Counted from the first letter of the stretch, positions 22,634 to 31,670 are shown. The stretch: DNA of 64,000 nucleotides from Candidatus Limimorpha caballi (GCA_018064605.1 JAGHUX010000008.1:62001-126000), one strand, 5' to 3'. Numbers and translations are program-made. The notes: generated by a model from the sequence alone, not told the origin.

Positions 22634-22641
22634 CAAAATTA
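22634..22641 (-). promoter_or_regulatory. -7 box (TAATTTTG) of the methylase gene, near-leaderless
   Basis: TAATTTTG on the minus strand ends 7 bp before the ATG at 22627. The predicted transcript therefore starts at or very near the initiation codon. Confidence 0.6.
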
Positions 22642-22733
22642 CTCTTTTTTCCGATTTCAAAGCCTTTTGTCGGCGGATTAATTTTTATTTTCAAATAATG
22701 TGATGAAAATCACACGACAATCGATTTTCTTTG

Positions 22734-22741
22734 TAATTTTG
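22734..22741 (+). promoter_or_regulatory. -7 box (TAATTTTG) of rbfA, near-leaderless
   Basis: TAATTTTG ends 9 bp before the ATG at 22750. It is divergent from the methylase promoter 93 bp away; both sit in an AT-rich 122-bp gap. Confidence 0.6.
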
Positions 22742-22749
22742 CAGCCGTT

Positions 22750-23091
22750 ATGGAAACAAAGAGACAACAGAAAATTTCCAAGCTGATACAGAAGGAGCTT
22801 GGTGAGATATTTCAAAGGGAGATACAGACGCACGGCAACGTGATGATCACCGTGACGAAGGTCAACGTCACCAGTGACATGTCATACGCACGAGTTCATC
22901 TGAGCATCTTCGGCCCGTCGCACGAGGCGAAGGCCGGGGTCGTTAGAGAGGTCAACGAGATGAGCCGTCACCTGCGCGGGCTTCTCGGCGGGCGCGTCGG
23001 GAAACAGCTCCGCATCATCCCCGAACTGCAGTTCTTCGAGGACGACTCGCTCGACTACATCGAGAACATCGACAACCTGCTTAGGAGTTGA
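22750..23091 (+). CDS. rbfA: 30S ribosome-binding factor A
   Basis: A 113-residue KH-fold ribosome assembly factor for late 30S maturation. METKRQQKISKLIQKELGEIF, then VMITVTKVNVTSDMSYARVHLSIFG, then VGKQLRIIPELQFFEDDSLDYIENIDNLL are all diagnostic. The A-x-G kink of the KH domain is represented by the GPSHEAKAG region. Length is normal. It is followed 100 bp later by the LolC/E permease, a neighbourhood I know in Bacteroidales. Confidence 0.95.
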   Translation: METKRQQKISKLIQKELGEIFQREIQTHGNVMITVTKVNVTSDMSYARVHLSIFGPSHEAKAGVVREVNEMSRHLRGLLGGRVGKQLRIIPELQFFEDDSLDYIENIDNLLRS

Positions 23092-23191
23092 AAGTTTGAA
23101 AGTTATAAAGTTTATAAAGTGTGGAGTGTTGAGAGTTAAGTTACAATTTAAGAGCTGAAAAAATGTTTGTAAATCTGCGAGACAGGGATTC

Positions 23192-24418
23192 ATGAAGTTA
23201 CCGTTATTCATAGCGCAACGTTATCTTCTCGCGAAGAAAAGCCACAACCTCATCAACGTAATCACTTGGATTTCAATAGTGAGTGTCGGTGTGGCGGCCT
23301 TCGCGATGATTTTCGTGCTGTCGGTGTTCAACGGCTTCAACGTGGTCATCTCCGACTCCATCCACAAGCTCTCGCCCGACTTGCGTGTCACCGCCGCGAG
23401 AGGCAAGACCGTGGACCTTCGGGAGTTCCCTTTTGACAAGATAAGAGACGTGAAAAACGTCGAGTACGTGCTGCCTACGATAACCGAAGACGCTCTTTTC
23501 CGCAACGCCGACAAGCAGCAGATCGGGCAGGTCAAGGGCGTGCCCGACGAATACGAGAACATCGGCCGCATCAGAGGCACGATGCTGGGCAACATAGGTT
23601 TCCGGCTTCGCAGAGACGAGGTCAACTTCGGGATTCCCGGCACCGGCATGGCGTATTTCCTCGGCATCAACCCGAACAGGCCCTACACCATGGTGCATGT
23701 ATATGTGCCACGACGCGGCAACGCCTCGTCATTCAACCTCGAGAACAGCTTCAACACCGGTCAGCTGTACGTCAACCAATGCTTTTCGACACAGCAGGAC
23801 ATTGACAACCAACTCATTCTCGCGCCATATCAATGGCTCTCAGAGCTAATTGGTTACGACAGCGTCTCTACAGATGTGGAGGTCTTCGTCGCAGCCGGCA
23901 GAGACGCGACACGACACATCGCAGCCGCGAAGAAAGAGATACAGAAAATACTCGGCCCCGAGTTCAAGGTCGATGACCAATACGAGCAGCAGTCAACACT
24001 GTACAAAATGATGCGCTCGGAGAAGCTGGCGGTCTATCTCATCCTCACCTTTATATTAATAATGGCGACGTTCAACGTGGTCGGCTCGCTCTCTATGCTC
24101 ATCATCGAGAAGAAGAAAGACAATCTGACGCTTCGTGCCATGGGTGCAGACAACACCTTGATACACAAGATTTTCCTCAACGAAGGGACGCTCATCTCCA
24201 TCGTCGGCGGCATCATCGGACTCATCATAGGCATCATCGCGGTGCTGCTCCAGCAACACGTCGGGATAATACGTCTCGGCGACGGCACAGGAAGCTATAT
24301 CGTTGATTATTACCCTGTTGCGCTCAGGTTCGCCGATGTAGTCATAGTCCTTGCCACCATCACCGTCATCGGCGGGGTCGCGGCATGGACCACGGTGAAG
24401 GCGGCACTGAGGAAGTGA
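23192..24418 (+). CDS. LolC/LolE-family lipoprotein-releasing permease
   Basis: A 408-residue inner-membrane FtsX permease. FIAQRYLLAKKSHNLINVIT at the N-terminus is the LolC/E opening. A first TM helix (about 22-45), a long periplasmic domain (46-270), then three TM helices (about 275-400) follow, with the MatE-like coupling segment KKDNLTLRAMGAD between the first two. It should extract outer-membrane lipoproteins with a LolD ATPase. No ATPase is adjacent, so LolD must be elsewhere. This is half the size of the MacB-like permeases in 1-14 kb. Confidence 0.9.
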   Translation: MKLPLFIAQRYLLAKKSHNLINVITWISIVSVGVAAFAMIFVLSVFNGFNVVISDSIHKLSPDLRVTAARGKTVDLREFPFDKIRDVKNVEYVLPTITEDALFRNADKQQIGQVKGVPDEYENIGRIRGTMLGNIGFRLRRDEVNFGIPGTGMAYFLGINPNRPYTMVHVYVPRRGNASSFNLENSFNTGQLYVNQCFSTQQDIDNQLILAPYQWLSELIGYDSVSTDVEVFVAAGRDATRHIAAAKKEIQKILGPEFKVDDQYEQQSTLYKMMRSEKLAVYLILTFILIMATFNVVGSLSMLIIEKKKDNLTLRAMGADNTLIHKIFLNEGTLISIVGGIIGLIIGIIAVLLQQHVGIIRLGDGTGSYIVDYYPVALRFADVVIVLATITVIGGVAAWTTVKAALRK

Positions 24419-24467
24419 CGACGACTCCGGTTCACACGTGCAGGCTGTGCCAAGAGACAAATACAAG

Positions 24468-25082
24468 TCACTGACTCTCAAGAAGAACCAAGTCTCTCAA
24501 CGACGCGAACGTTTTCTCTCTGAACTCATCCGACTCGCGGCCGCACATGTCAACAAGGTACACTTTCGATATGCCTTCTTCCGTCTGCGGGACGTTTTTC
24601 ATGCCGGATGAAGTAGTCATCAGGAACCAGGATGTCTTTTTTATCGTCCACTTCCCTTCCAAAAGATAACAATGCCACGTTGCCGGCAACTTGCGGATTA
24701 TTTTCAAGTCGGATATTCCGGTCTCCTCCTCCACCTCGCGCACCGCCGCCACCTCAGGTGTCTCACCTTTCTCGATATGACCTTTTGGAAGGTCTGGAAT
24801 GCCGTTTCTTTCAATCGCAACAAACTGATTGTCAATCATCACGACACCTCCGGCGGCAGGTGCCTGGCGGAAAATCGACTTTATCGCCGAAGCAACCACG
24901 ACACCATCGGCATCACCGAGGTCGAGACACTCCATGTAATCGTCTTCAAGCCACTGTTTTATTTTAACTGCAACATTCTCAACGTCAAAAGAATAAATGT
25001 CGACATCACCAGCGCCAGCAAAGGTTTCCTCAGAAAAATTTTTCGAGATTAATGTCCTCTCATTGCAAAAAAGTCTGTACAT
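24468..25082 (-). CDS. NUDIX hydrolase
   Basis: A 204-residue protein. The N-terminal 70 residues (MYRLFCNERTLISKN...) form an unassigned domain, then GVVMIDNQFVAIERNG leads into the Nudix box GHIEKGETPEVAAVREVEEETG, which satisfies Gx5Ex7REUxEExGU. It hydrolyses a nucleoside diphosphate derivative, identity unknown. The start at 25082 is preferred; a longer frame to 25148 would overlap pyrE. The ATG overlaps the pyrE -7 box on the other strand, so the two genes compete for one promoter region. Confidence 0.88.
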   Translation of the reverse strand: MYRLFCNERTLISKNFSEETFAGAGDVDIYSFDVENVAVKIKQWLEDDYMECLDLGDADGVVVASAIKSIFRQAPAAGGVVMIDNQFVAIERNGIPDLPKGHIEKGETPEVAAVREVEEETGISDLKIIRKLPATWHCYLLEGKWTIKKTSWFLMTTSSGMKNVPQTEEGISKVYLVDMCGRESDEFREKTFASLRDLVLLESQ

Positions 25083-25085
25083 TTG
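25078..25085 (+). promoter_or_regulatory. -7 box (TACATTTG) of pyrE
   Basis: TACATTTG on the plus strand, 29 bp before the pyrE ATG. It physically includes the start codon of the divergent NUDIX gene. Confidence 0.55.
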
Positions 25086-25114
25086 CACGCAATTTTTAAG
25101 TTTTAGACAAAGCC

Positions 25115-25765
25115 ATGAACGATCAAGAGACCGCATTAGCATTAGCAAATTTTCTGCTGCAAATTAAAGCAATAAAATTGAATCCTGCAAATCCTTTTAC
25201 ATGGGCGAGCGGGCTCAAGTCCCCAATCTATTGTGACAACCGCATCACGTTGTCGTACCCGCAGATCAGGACATTCATCCGCGAAGCATTTTCCAGGATG
25301 TGTATTGACAGATTCGGCAAGCCTGACATCATCGCCGGCGTCGCGACAGGCGGCATCCCGCAAGGTGCGCTCGTCGCGCAGGACCTCGGACTGCCGTTCT
25401 GCTACGTGCGTTCCGAGGCGAAGTCGCACGGACTGAACAACCAGGTCGAAGGCATCGTGCCGCAAGGTGCGTCGGTGGTGGTCATCGAAGACCTCGTCTC
25501 AACAGGCAAGTCGAGTCTCGCCGCTGTCGAAGCACTGCGCGAGAAAGGAGCCAACGTCAAAGGCATGATGGCGATTTTCACCTACCAGCTAAGCGCGGCG
25601 ACGGAGGCTTTCAAGAAGGCCAACTGCGAACTCACTACAATCAGCAACTACGAATCATTGATTAAGAAGGCTTTGGAAGAAAATTATGTCACCGACAACC
25701 AGATGCAGTCGCTCCTCGAATGGAGAAAGAGCCCGCAGGCATGGTCCGACGCACACCAGAGTTAG
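25115..25765 (+). CDS. pyrE: Orotate phosphoribosyltransferase
   Basis: A 216-residue enzyme converting orotate and PRPP to OMP in de novo pyrimidine synthesis. FTWASGLKSPIYCDNR binds orotate, IIAGVATGGIPQGALVA and the Lys-rich loop YVRSEAKSHGLNNQVEG form the active site, and VVVIEDLVSTGKSS (about 128-141) is the PRPP-binding motif. All expected residues are present. It begins the conserved block pyrE-SRPBCC-birA-rsfS-ftsH-LUD. Confidence 0.95.
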   Translation: MNDQETALALANFLLQIKAIKLNPANPFTWASGLKSPIYCDNRITLSYPQIRTFIREAFSRMCIDRFGKPDIIAGVATGGIPQGALVAQDLGLPFCYVRSEAKSHGLNNQVEGIVPQGASVVVIEDLVSTGKSSLAAVEALREKGANVKGMMAIFTYQLSAATEAFKKANCELTTISNYESLIKKALEENYVTDNQMQSLLEWRKSPQAWSDAHQS

Positions 25766-25812
25766 TAGAAAGTTATTAAGTTTGTAAAGTTTGAAAGTTA
25801 AAAGGAGTTAGG

Positions 25813-26202
25813 ATGTTATTCAAGTCGGAATATGTTGATACGAGCAAGGGCGAGAAGGAGTTTTTCGCTTTGGCGAGCGATATGACAAACGTCCCGGCGA
25901 TGCTGCCCGAGCAGGCGGTCAACGTCAAGGCCAATGCCGACACGCTGGCATTCACAGTGCAGGGCATGGGAAGCATAACGCTCAGCGTAAGTCAAAGAGT
26001 ACCATACAGTTTGGTGCAACTCGTACCGGTCGGCAAGGTGCCGTTCCCGTTCGTCTTCTCCATTCGCATCGCATCGACAGGCGACAAATGCCGCGTGATG
26101 TTTGAAATTGATGCACAACTCAACGCGTTGATGTCGATGATGGCGAAGCGCCCATTGCAGAACCTCGTTGACATGATGGCCGAGAAAGCGGCTACACTAT
26201 AA
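25813..26202 (+). CDS. SRPBCC-like conserved protein
   Basis: A 129-residue cytoplasmic protein (MLFKSEYVDTSKGEKEFFALASDMTNVPAML). The opening strand followed by a helical stretch, a beta sheet (ITLSVSQRVPYSLVQLVP, then FPFVFSIRIAS) and a long C-terminal helix ending in a double set of Met residues suits a small START/SRPBCC fold. It keeps its Bacteroidales position just after pyrE. The ligand is unknown. Its last 11 bp overlap the convergent biotin ligase gene. Confidence 0.75.
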   Translation: MLFKSEYVDTSKGEKEFFALASDMTNVPAMLPEQAVNVKANADTLAFTVQGMGSITLSVSQRVPYSLVQLVPVGKVPFPFVFSIRIASTGDKCRVMFEIDAQLNALMSMMAKRPLQNLVDMMAEKAATL

Positions 26203-26989
26203 ACCTGATTTCTTTTATATCACACACAAAATCACGGCCGTTTTTGTCGCACAGGCAGAGACGGCCATATTTGTCGTATCCGTTGATTTTCAATGTTTTA
26301 AATTCGCCTCCAATTTCATAATCAGCCCATTCGCCGCAGCGGAAAAGATGTCTTCGGTAAATGACATCGATGTCTTCTTTCCCTTGTTCTGTCTGAAGTT
26401 TTTCGACAGCATCTTTTATATTGACAATCAATTCCTTAAGCAGCAAATCAAGACTAAAATCATTGCCTGTCAGCATTTTAAGTGAGACAGGATTCGGAAC
26501 ATCATCACTAAACTCCATCTGATTGACATTCAATCCGATACCGATTATTGACGTCTGCATCATCATTCCGGAAATGGTGTTTTGAATCAACATTCCGGCA
26601 AGTTTCTTTTGTCCGACGTAGATGTCATTGGGCCATTTTATTGAGACGATTAAGGAGTTTGAGGTATTCAGCAGTTTGTTGGAGATGACGTTAAGGATGG
26701 CGATGGCGACGGCCTGGGATATTCTGAACTGTTCTTCAGCCTTCAAGAAACTGACATTCAACGCGATGCTGAAAAGCAGATTCTCGCCCGCCCTGCTCTC
26801 CCAACGATTATCGCCCATACCCTTTCCCGCGGTTTGATAGCGTGCAACAACAACAGTGTCGTTGATGTCAGCTCCTGCAGAAATTCTGTCATGCAAGAAG
26901 GCGTTTGTCGATTGCAGCTCATCAAAAACAAGGATTTCGAAACCATCGACATCCGTATTACACTTAATAGAATGTATATTTTCCACCAT
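26192..26989 (-). CDS. birA: Biotin--[acetyl-CoA-carboxylase] ligase
   Basis: A 265-residue enzyme that activates biotin with ATP and attaches it to carboxylase BCCP domains. The biotin/ATP loop is QTAGKGMGDNRWES (about residues 52-65, equivalent to GRGRRGRxW). SIKWPNDIYVGQKKLAGML (about 115-133) holds the catalytic Lys, and IIGIGLNVNQ follows. It lacks the N-terminal DNA-binding HTH of E. coli BirA, so it is a pure ligase. I use the ATG at 26989. It faces rsfS in divergent orientation. Confidence 0.93.
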   Translation of the reverse strand: MVENIHSIKCNTDVDGFEILVFDELQSTNAFLHDRISAGADINDTVVVARYQTAGKGMGDNRWESRAGENLLFSIALNVSFLKAEEQFRISQAVAIAILNVISNKLLNTSNSLIVSIKWPNDIYVGQKKLAGMLIQNTISGMMMQTSIIGIGLNVNQMEFSDDVPNPVSLKMLTGNDFSLDLLLKELIVNIKDAVEKLQTEQGKEDIDVIYRRHLFRCGEWADYEIGGEFKTLKINGYDKYGRLCLCDKNGRDFVCDIKEIRFIV

Positions 26990-27067
26990 CAAAATTAATT
27001 TTTCAAAAACAAAACAAAAATAGGATTTTTTTATTTAACAAAAATAAATAAGTACGAATTTATTAAG

Positions 27068-27075
27068 TATCTTTG
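27068..27075 (+). promoter_or_regulatory. -7 box (TATCTTTG) of the rsfS-ftsH-LUD operon
   Basis: TATCTTTG ends 22 bp before the rsfS ATG. The AT-rich 26990-27067 gap contains no other feature I can support. Confidence 0.6.
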
Positions 27076-27097
27076 CAAAAAATTTTTCAGTAAAAAA

Positions 27098-27469
27098 ATG
27101 AGAGTCAGACACGAATCGGACAACACAGAAGAAGTACTTTCAACCATTGTTGAGACGATGCTTGAGAGCAAGGCCAAAGAAGTTACCACTTTGGATATGA
27201 GAGAGATACATTCAGCGGTGACAGATTACTTCGTCATCTGCCATGCGCAGTCGAAGACGCAAGTCAACGCGATAGCTGAAAAAATCATCGACAACGTACG
27301 CAACAAATTGCGCGTTCACACATATCACGAAGAAGGTTTTGAAAATTCGGAATGGATTTTGTTAGACTACGTTGATGTCGTGGTGCACGTTTTCCTCGAG
27401 CCGAAACGCAGTTTCTACAGGCTTGAGGAGCTGTGGGCCGACGCGGAGAAAAAAGTTTACGAAGATTAG
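27098..27469 (+). CDS. rsfS: Ribosomal silencing factor
   Basis: A 123-residue protein that binds uL14 and blocks subunit joining in starvation. SKAKEVTTLDMREIHSAVTDYFVICHAQSKTQVNAIAEKI and YVDVVVHVFLEPKRSFYRLEELWADA are the conserved blocks. Length is typical. First gene of the operon with ftsH (30 bp later) and the LUD gene, as commonly seen in Bacteroidetes. Confidence 0.95.
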   Translation: MRVRHESDNTEEVLSTIVETMLESKAKEVTTLDMREIHSAVTDYFVICHAQSKTQVNAIAEKIIDNVRNKLRVHTYHEEGFENSEWILLDYVDVVVHVFLEPKRSFYRLEELWADAEKKVYED

Positions 27470-27498
27470 TTTAAAGTTTAGAGTTAAGAGAGATTTTA

Positions 27499-29484
27499 AT
27501 GGAAGAGAACAACAATATCCAGAATACGGGCGGCGGGAGCAACAAGCCGAAGAGGAAAATCGGGTTCTATTGGATTTACATCATTCTCATCGCGTTTTTC
27601 CTTGGTTCGCTGTTATTCAGAGGGACGCATCCCGCCAAAGAGTTGACAATGAAAGATTTGACGACAATGCTTCAAGACCAGGACGTCAAGAAAATCGTCT
27701 TGGTGAACGGCAAGACCGCGGAGATTTACCTCAATGAGCAAGGCATGAGGAAATATCTCCCGAATGAGACACCATCCAATTTCGGGGAGACACCGAACTA
27801 CACGTTAAGTATTTCAGAAGACCGTCTGTACAAGAAAGTCGATGAGGCGCAGGAAGGTCTCAGCAATCCCATTGAGGTCACTCTCGAAGAGCGTCACAAT
27901 TGGGGTGCCGAGGTGATTTCATGGGTTTTGCCATTGTTAATCATTCTGTTATTCTGGGTTCTCATCATGCGCAGGTTAAACGGCGGTGCCGGCGGCGGAC
28001 AGATTTTCAACATCGGACAATCGAAGGCAAAGCTTTATGACCAAGAGAAAGACCAGAAGACGACATTCAAAGACGTTGCCGGACTTGAAGAGGCGAAGGA
28101 AGAGGTGATGGAAATCGTTGACTTCCTGAAAAACCCGAAGCGTTACACACGTCTCGGCGGAAAGATACCGAAAGGCGTGCTGCTCGTCGGTCCTCCAGGG
28201 ACAGGTAAGACATTGTTAGCCAAGTCGGTAGCCGGCGAAGCTGGTGTGCCATTCTTCAGCATTTCGGGTTCAGACTTCGTGGAGATGTTTGTTGGCGTCG
28301 GTGCCTCAAGGGTGCGCGACCTCTTCAAGCAGGCGAAAGAGAAGTCACCATGCATAATATTCATCGATGAGATTGACGCCATCGGACGCGCCCGCGGCAA
28401 AAACATCATGAGCGGAGGCAACGACGAGCGCGAGAGCACCCTCAACCAGCTGCTTACCGAGATGGACGGCTTCGGCACCAACTCCGGAGTGATAGTGCTG
28501 GCCGCCACAAACCGCGCCGACATCCTCGACAAAGCACTGATGCGCGCAGGCCGTTTCGACCGCCAGATATACGTCGAACTCCCCGACCTCAACGGAAGAA
28601 AGGAAATCTTCGAGGTCCACATGCGCGGACTGAAGCTCGCCGAAGATGTCAACAACGAGTTTCTGGCGAAACAGACACCAGGTTTCTCCGGCGCCGACAT
28701 CGCCAACGTATGCAACGAAGCTGCACTCATCGCCGCACGTCACAACAAAGAAAGCATTGAGAAACAAGACTTTCTCGACGCCATAGACCGTATCGTCGGC
28801 GGACTTGAGAAGAAAAACAAAGTCATCACCGCGACGGAGAAGAAAGTCATAGCGTTCCATGAGGCAGGTCACGCCACCACAAGCTGGATGCTCGAGTTCG
28901 CGCACCCGCTCGTGAAAGTCACAATAGTTCCGAGAGGCAAGGCATTGGGCGCGGCCTGGTACCTGCCCGACGAGCGACAGATCACCACAAAGGAACAGAT
29001 GTACCATGAGATGATAGCGACCCTCGGAGGCCGCGCCGCAGAACAGATAATATTCGGACATATCTCCACCGGCGCGTTGAACGACCTCGAGAAAGTGTCG
29101 AAACAAGCTTACGCGATGGTGACCTACTACGGTCTCAATGAGAAAATCGGCAACGTAAGTTATTACGACTCAACAGGTCAGAGCGACTACGCCTTCACCA
29201 AGCCATTCAGCGAGAAGACAGCAGAAGTCATCGATCAGGAAGTCAGCAAACTCATCGAGAGCGCATATCAGGAGGCGATACGCATCCTCAACGAGCATAA
29301 AGTCGGCCTCACACAACTCGCCGAAAAACTCATCGACAGAGAGGTGATATTCGCCGATGACCTTGAAAACATCTTCGGAAAGAGACCGTGGACTCCGGAA
29401 AGCAGAGATTTCTCAAGAACATCCAACAAAAAAGATGAGTCTGAAATTAAAGTCGAAGAGTCAGATAACACTTCAATTGCTTGA
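27499..29484 (+). CDS. ftsH: ATP-dependent zinc metalloprotease FtsH
   Basis: A 661-residue membrane-anchored AAA+ protease that degrades misfolded and regulatory membrane proteins. TM helices lie at about 22-40 and 140-157, with a periplasmic domain between. Walker A is GPPGTGKT (about 233), Walker B CIIFIDEIDA, the second region of homology ATNRADILDKALMRAGRFDR, and the pore loop FVEMFVGVGA. Zinc is bound by HEAGH (about 455) with the third ligand Asp in LNDLEKVS. Complete and normal in length. Confidence 0.97.
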   Translation: MEENNNIQNTGGGSNKPKRKIGFYWIYIILIAFFLGSLLFRGTHPAKELTMKDLTTMLQDQDVKKIVLVNGKTAEIYLNEQGMRKYLPNETPSNFGETPNYTLSISEDRLYKKVDEAQEGLSNPIEVTLEERHNWGAEVISWVLPLLIILLFWVLIMRRLNGGAGGGQIFNIGQSKAKLYDQEKDQKTTFKDVAGLEEAKEEVMEIVDFLKNPKRYTRLGGKIPKGVLLVGPPGTGKTLLAKSVAGEAGVPFFSISGSDFVEMFVGVGASRVRDLFKQAKEKSPCIIFIDEIDAIGRARGKNIMSGGNDERESTLNQLLTEMDGFGTNSGVIVLAATNRADILDKALMRAGRFDRQIYVELPDLNGRKEIFEVHMRGLKLAEDVNNEFLAKQTPGFSGADIANVCNEAALIAARHNKESIEKQDFLDAIDRIVGGLEKKNKVITATEKKVIAFHEAGHATTSWMLEFAHPLVKVTIVPRGKALGAAWYLPDERQITTKEQMYHEMIATLGGRAAEQIIFGHISTGALNDLEKVSKQAYAMVTYYGLNEKIGNVSYYDSTGQSDYAFTKPFSEKTAEVIDQEVSKLIESAYQEAIRILNEHKVGLTQLAEKLIDREVIFADDLENIFGKRPWTPESRDFSRTSNKKDESEIKVEESDNTSIA

Positions 29485-29486
29485 AT

Positions 29487-30158
29487 ATGAAGAAGTTCTC
29501 GTTTACAGGTATGAATGAGCGCACCAACAAGGAGCAAATCCTCGCCAAAGTGCGCAGCGCCGTCATGTCGAAAGACGAGAACATCTTTTCCGATGTCAAC
29601 CTCCAGAGCGACACGTGGAAGCCTTTCACTGAAGAAGACGGCAGCGAGTTCACCTTCATCGACAGATTCAAAAAGAACGATGGGATTTTCATCTATTTTG
29701 AAAACGACAGCAACTTCATTGATGCATTGAAGCAGTATATCACTGAGAATGAATGGAAACCGCTGTTTTGCACGAGCCAGCGCATCAAGGAGCTAATTAA
29801 AAATTACGATGCTGAAATCGAATTCTGTGATGATTTCGCGACGCTTCCGAAAGACACGGTCTGCATCACCGACTGCGAGTGTATGATTGCGCAGACGGGC
29901 AGCATCGTGGTCAGTGACAGGTGCGCGGGGTCAGTTGAGGCGTTCGCGTTGGCCGACACGCTTTTGGTCTATGCCAAGCCGAGCCAGTTTGTGAACGGCA
30001 TGAAAGACGCGCTTGGTTTCATCAGAGAAAAATACGGCAAGATGCCCGACACAACCGCCATCATCAGCGGACCGAGCCGGAGCATCGAGTTTGACAATCA
30101 ATTCATTTTGGGCGCACAAGGGATAAAACAGATTGCGCTTTTCCTTGTTGATGAATAA
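29487..30158 (+). CDS. LUD-domain protein (LutC/YkgG family)
   Basis: A 223-residue protein. NKEQILAKVRSAV at the N-terminus and ITDCECMIAQTGSIVVSD, the LUD signature, are visible, followed by PDTTAIISGPSRSIEFDNQFILGAQG. LutC is one of three parts of lactate utilisation, but this stand-alone copy behind ftsH in Bacteroidetes has no proven function. It lies 2 bp after ftsH. I start it at ATG 29487; another ATG at 29511, after AGGT, is also plausible. In relatives a cdsA gene often follows; here an inverted DUF4143 gene comes next. Confidence 0.85.
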   Translation: MKKFSFTGMNERTNKEQILAKVRSAVMSKDENIFSDVNLQSDTWKPFTEEDGSEFTFIDRFKKNDGIFIYFENDSNFIDALKQYITENEWKPLFCTSQRIKELIKNYDAEIEFCDDFATLPKDTVCITDCECMIAQTGSIVVSDRCAGSVEAFALADTLLVYAKPSQFVNGMKDALGFIREKYGKMPDTTAIISGPSRSIEFDNQFILGAQGIKQIALFLVDE

Positions 30159-30174
30159 AGGAATCTGTTGAAAG

Positions 30175-31455
30175 TCAGTCTTTCAAACAGCCAATCGGAA
30201 CGACAAACACGCCGTCGGGACGTCGGAAGGCGTATTGCCCTGTGGCGGTCAGAACCATGAGAAATGATGGCTTATTCATCTTGTCGGTGTCGATTTTGCT
30301 TTCAAGCTGTTTTAATGTTTTCACACCTTCTTCAATCAGTCTTTCTCCACCTAACTTTATCTCTATCAACGCGTAACGACCGCCACGAAGACTAATGACG
30401 GCATCGCATTCGAGGTTGTTTTTATCTCTGTAATGATAGACGTTGCCCGATAAAGCGTCGGCATAAACCCGAAGGTCGCGCACCGCCATCGTCTCAAAGA
30501 GAAGCCCCATGGTTTTCAGGTCATTCATTAAGTTGTCTGGACCGAGTTCGAGAGCCGCAGCCGCGATGGAAGGGTCAACGAAATAACGTGTGTCGCTCGA
30601 CCTGATGGCTGTCTTTGAACGCAGGTTGGGGTTCCAAGCCTTCATATCTTCTATCACGAATATTTTCTTCAACGCCTCGACATAGTCAGCCACCGATGCA
30701 GATGAGAGCGGTTCGATTTCATTCACCGAGATATCGGCGGCGATGGTGTTGAACGGAGCTTGCGAGCCTTGGTTTCTTGCATACGAGCGCATTAGCCGAC
30801 GTGCACGTTGTTCGTCACGCGACACGCCGTCAACTCGCGAAATATCTCTTCTCACAACGGCTTCAAAATAATTGGTCGCAATGGTCAGCGACGGCGTTTT
30901 TTTCAAATTGATGGAGCCAGGCCATCCGCCGCGACAAATGAGATATGCGATGTCTTCCAACTTCTTGTCATTTTGGCCAAAGATGTCGTTATCGCCTTCA
31001 AACAGCGACCTCAAACTGACTTCGCCCGTCGATTCCTCTGATTCCCAAAGGCTCATGGGGCGCATCAGAAGCCACGAAAAACGTCCTGTCCCTGTGTGAA
31101 TGATTTTGTTGATGTCAGCTGGCACTGCACTTCCAGTAAATATGAATTGTCCCATCTCATGTCGATGGTCAACCTCGAAACGTGCTGTGTCCCAAAGCTT
31201 TGGAGCAAGTTCCCATTCGTCAATCAGCCTTGGTGTTTTACCTTCCAAGATGGCTTTCGGGCGTGTCTCGGCAAGCATGAGGTTTTGTTCGATGTTCTCG
31301 GGATCGTCCAAATACAGCACACTTCCAGCCTTCTGCTCTGCCGTCGTCGTCTTTCCGCACCATTTCGGGCCTTCAACAAGCACCGCTCCTGCACTCTCCA
31401 ACTGCAAGTCGAGAAGGTCGTCAGCTATCCTTTTTCTGTACTTAAAATTGCTCAT
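30175..31455 (-). CDS. AAA ATPase with DUF4143 C-terminal domain
   Basis: A 426-residue protein. Walker A is GPKWCGKTTTAEQ (about residues 30-42), an acidic strand PRLIDEWELAP acts as Walker B, and sensor-type GSAVPAD follows. The C-terminal DUF4143 domain carries NLECDAVISLRGGRYALIEIKLGG (about 348-371), whose D-x(n)-E-I-K spacing resembles a PD-(D/E)xK nuclease core. Such genes are mobile, frequently strain-variable, and of unknown role. It has its own TATTTTTG box at 31479-31486 and is preceded by 23-bp tandem repeats. It interrupts the expected ftsH-LUD-cdsA order. Confidence 0.85.
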   Translation of the reverse strand: MSNFKYRKRIADDLLDLQLESAGAVLVEGPKWCGKTTTAEQKAGSVLYLDDPENIEQNLMLAETRPKAILEGKTPRLIDEWELAPKLWDTARFEVDHRHEMGQFIFTGSAVPADINKIIHTGTGRFSWLLMRPMSLWESEESTGEVSLRSLFEGDNDIFGQNDKKLEDIAYLICRGGWPGSINLKKTPSLTIATNYFEAVVRRDISRVDGVSRDEQRARRLMRSYARNQGSQAPFNTIAADISVNEIEPLSSASVADYVEALKKIFVIEDMKAWNPNLRSKTAIRSSDTRYFVDPSIAAAALELGPDNLMNDLKTMGLLFETMAVRDLRVYADALSGNVYHYRDKNNLECDAVISLRGGRYALIEIKLGGERLIEEGVKTLKQLESKIDTDKMNKPSFLMVLTATGQYAFRRPDGVFVVPIGCLKD

Positions 31456-31478
31456 ATTTTTAAGAATTTTTCAGACTG

Positions 31479-31486
31479 CAAAAATA
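31479..31486 (-). promoter_or_regulatory. -7 box (TATTTTTG) of the DUF4143 gene
   Basis: TATTTTTG on the minus strand, 23 bp before the ATG at 31455 and between it and the 23-bp repeats. The repeats therefore occupy the upstream promoter region. Confidence 0.55.
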
Positions 31487-31529
31487 ATACAAATATTTGA
31501 AACTCAAACAAATATTTTTTCTATTTCTT

Positions 31530-31640
31530 CATTTGGCTGGATTTTACTTCCCCATTTGGCTGGATTTTACTTCTCCATTTGGCCGAGTTTTGCTTCTCCA
31601 TTTGGCTGGGATTTGCTTCTCCATTTGGCTGGGATTTGCA
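31530..31640. repeat. Five tandem 23-bp repeats upstream of the DUF4143 gene
   Basis: Units CATTTGGCTGGATTTTACTTCYC start at 31530, 31553, 31576, 31599 and 31622 (last one partial). Two sequence subtypes alternate (GGATTTTAC and GGGATTTGC). The period is 23, not a multiple of three, so it is not a coding repeat. It begins 75 bp upstream of the DUF4143 ATG. I have the impression that similar repeats accompany these ATPase genes in other Bacteroidetes. Confidence 0.93.
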
Positions 31641-31670
31641 GCACGGCAGCAAATACAAAATCACATATTT

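Noticed and set aside
25083-25148. 22-residue longer start for the NUDIX protein
   Set aside because: It would run into the pyrE coding region and adds a Leu/Met-rich segment with no family match.
31530-31640. CRISPR array or coding repeat
   Set aside because: Contiguous 23-bp units without spacers; the period is not a multiple of three.
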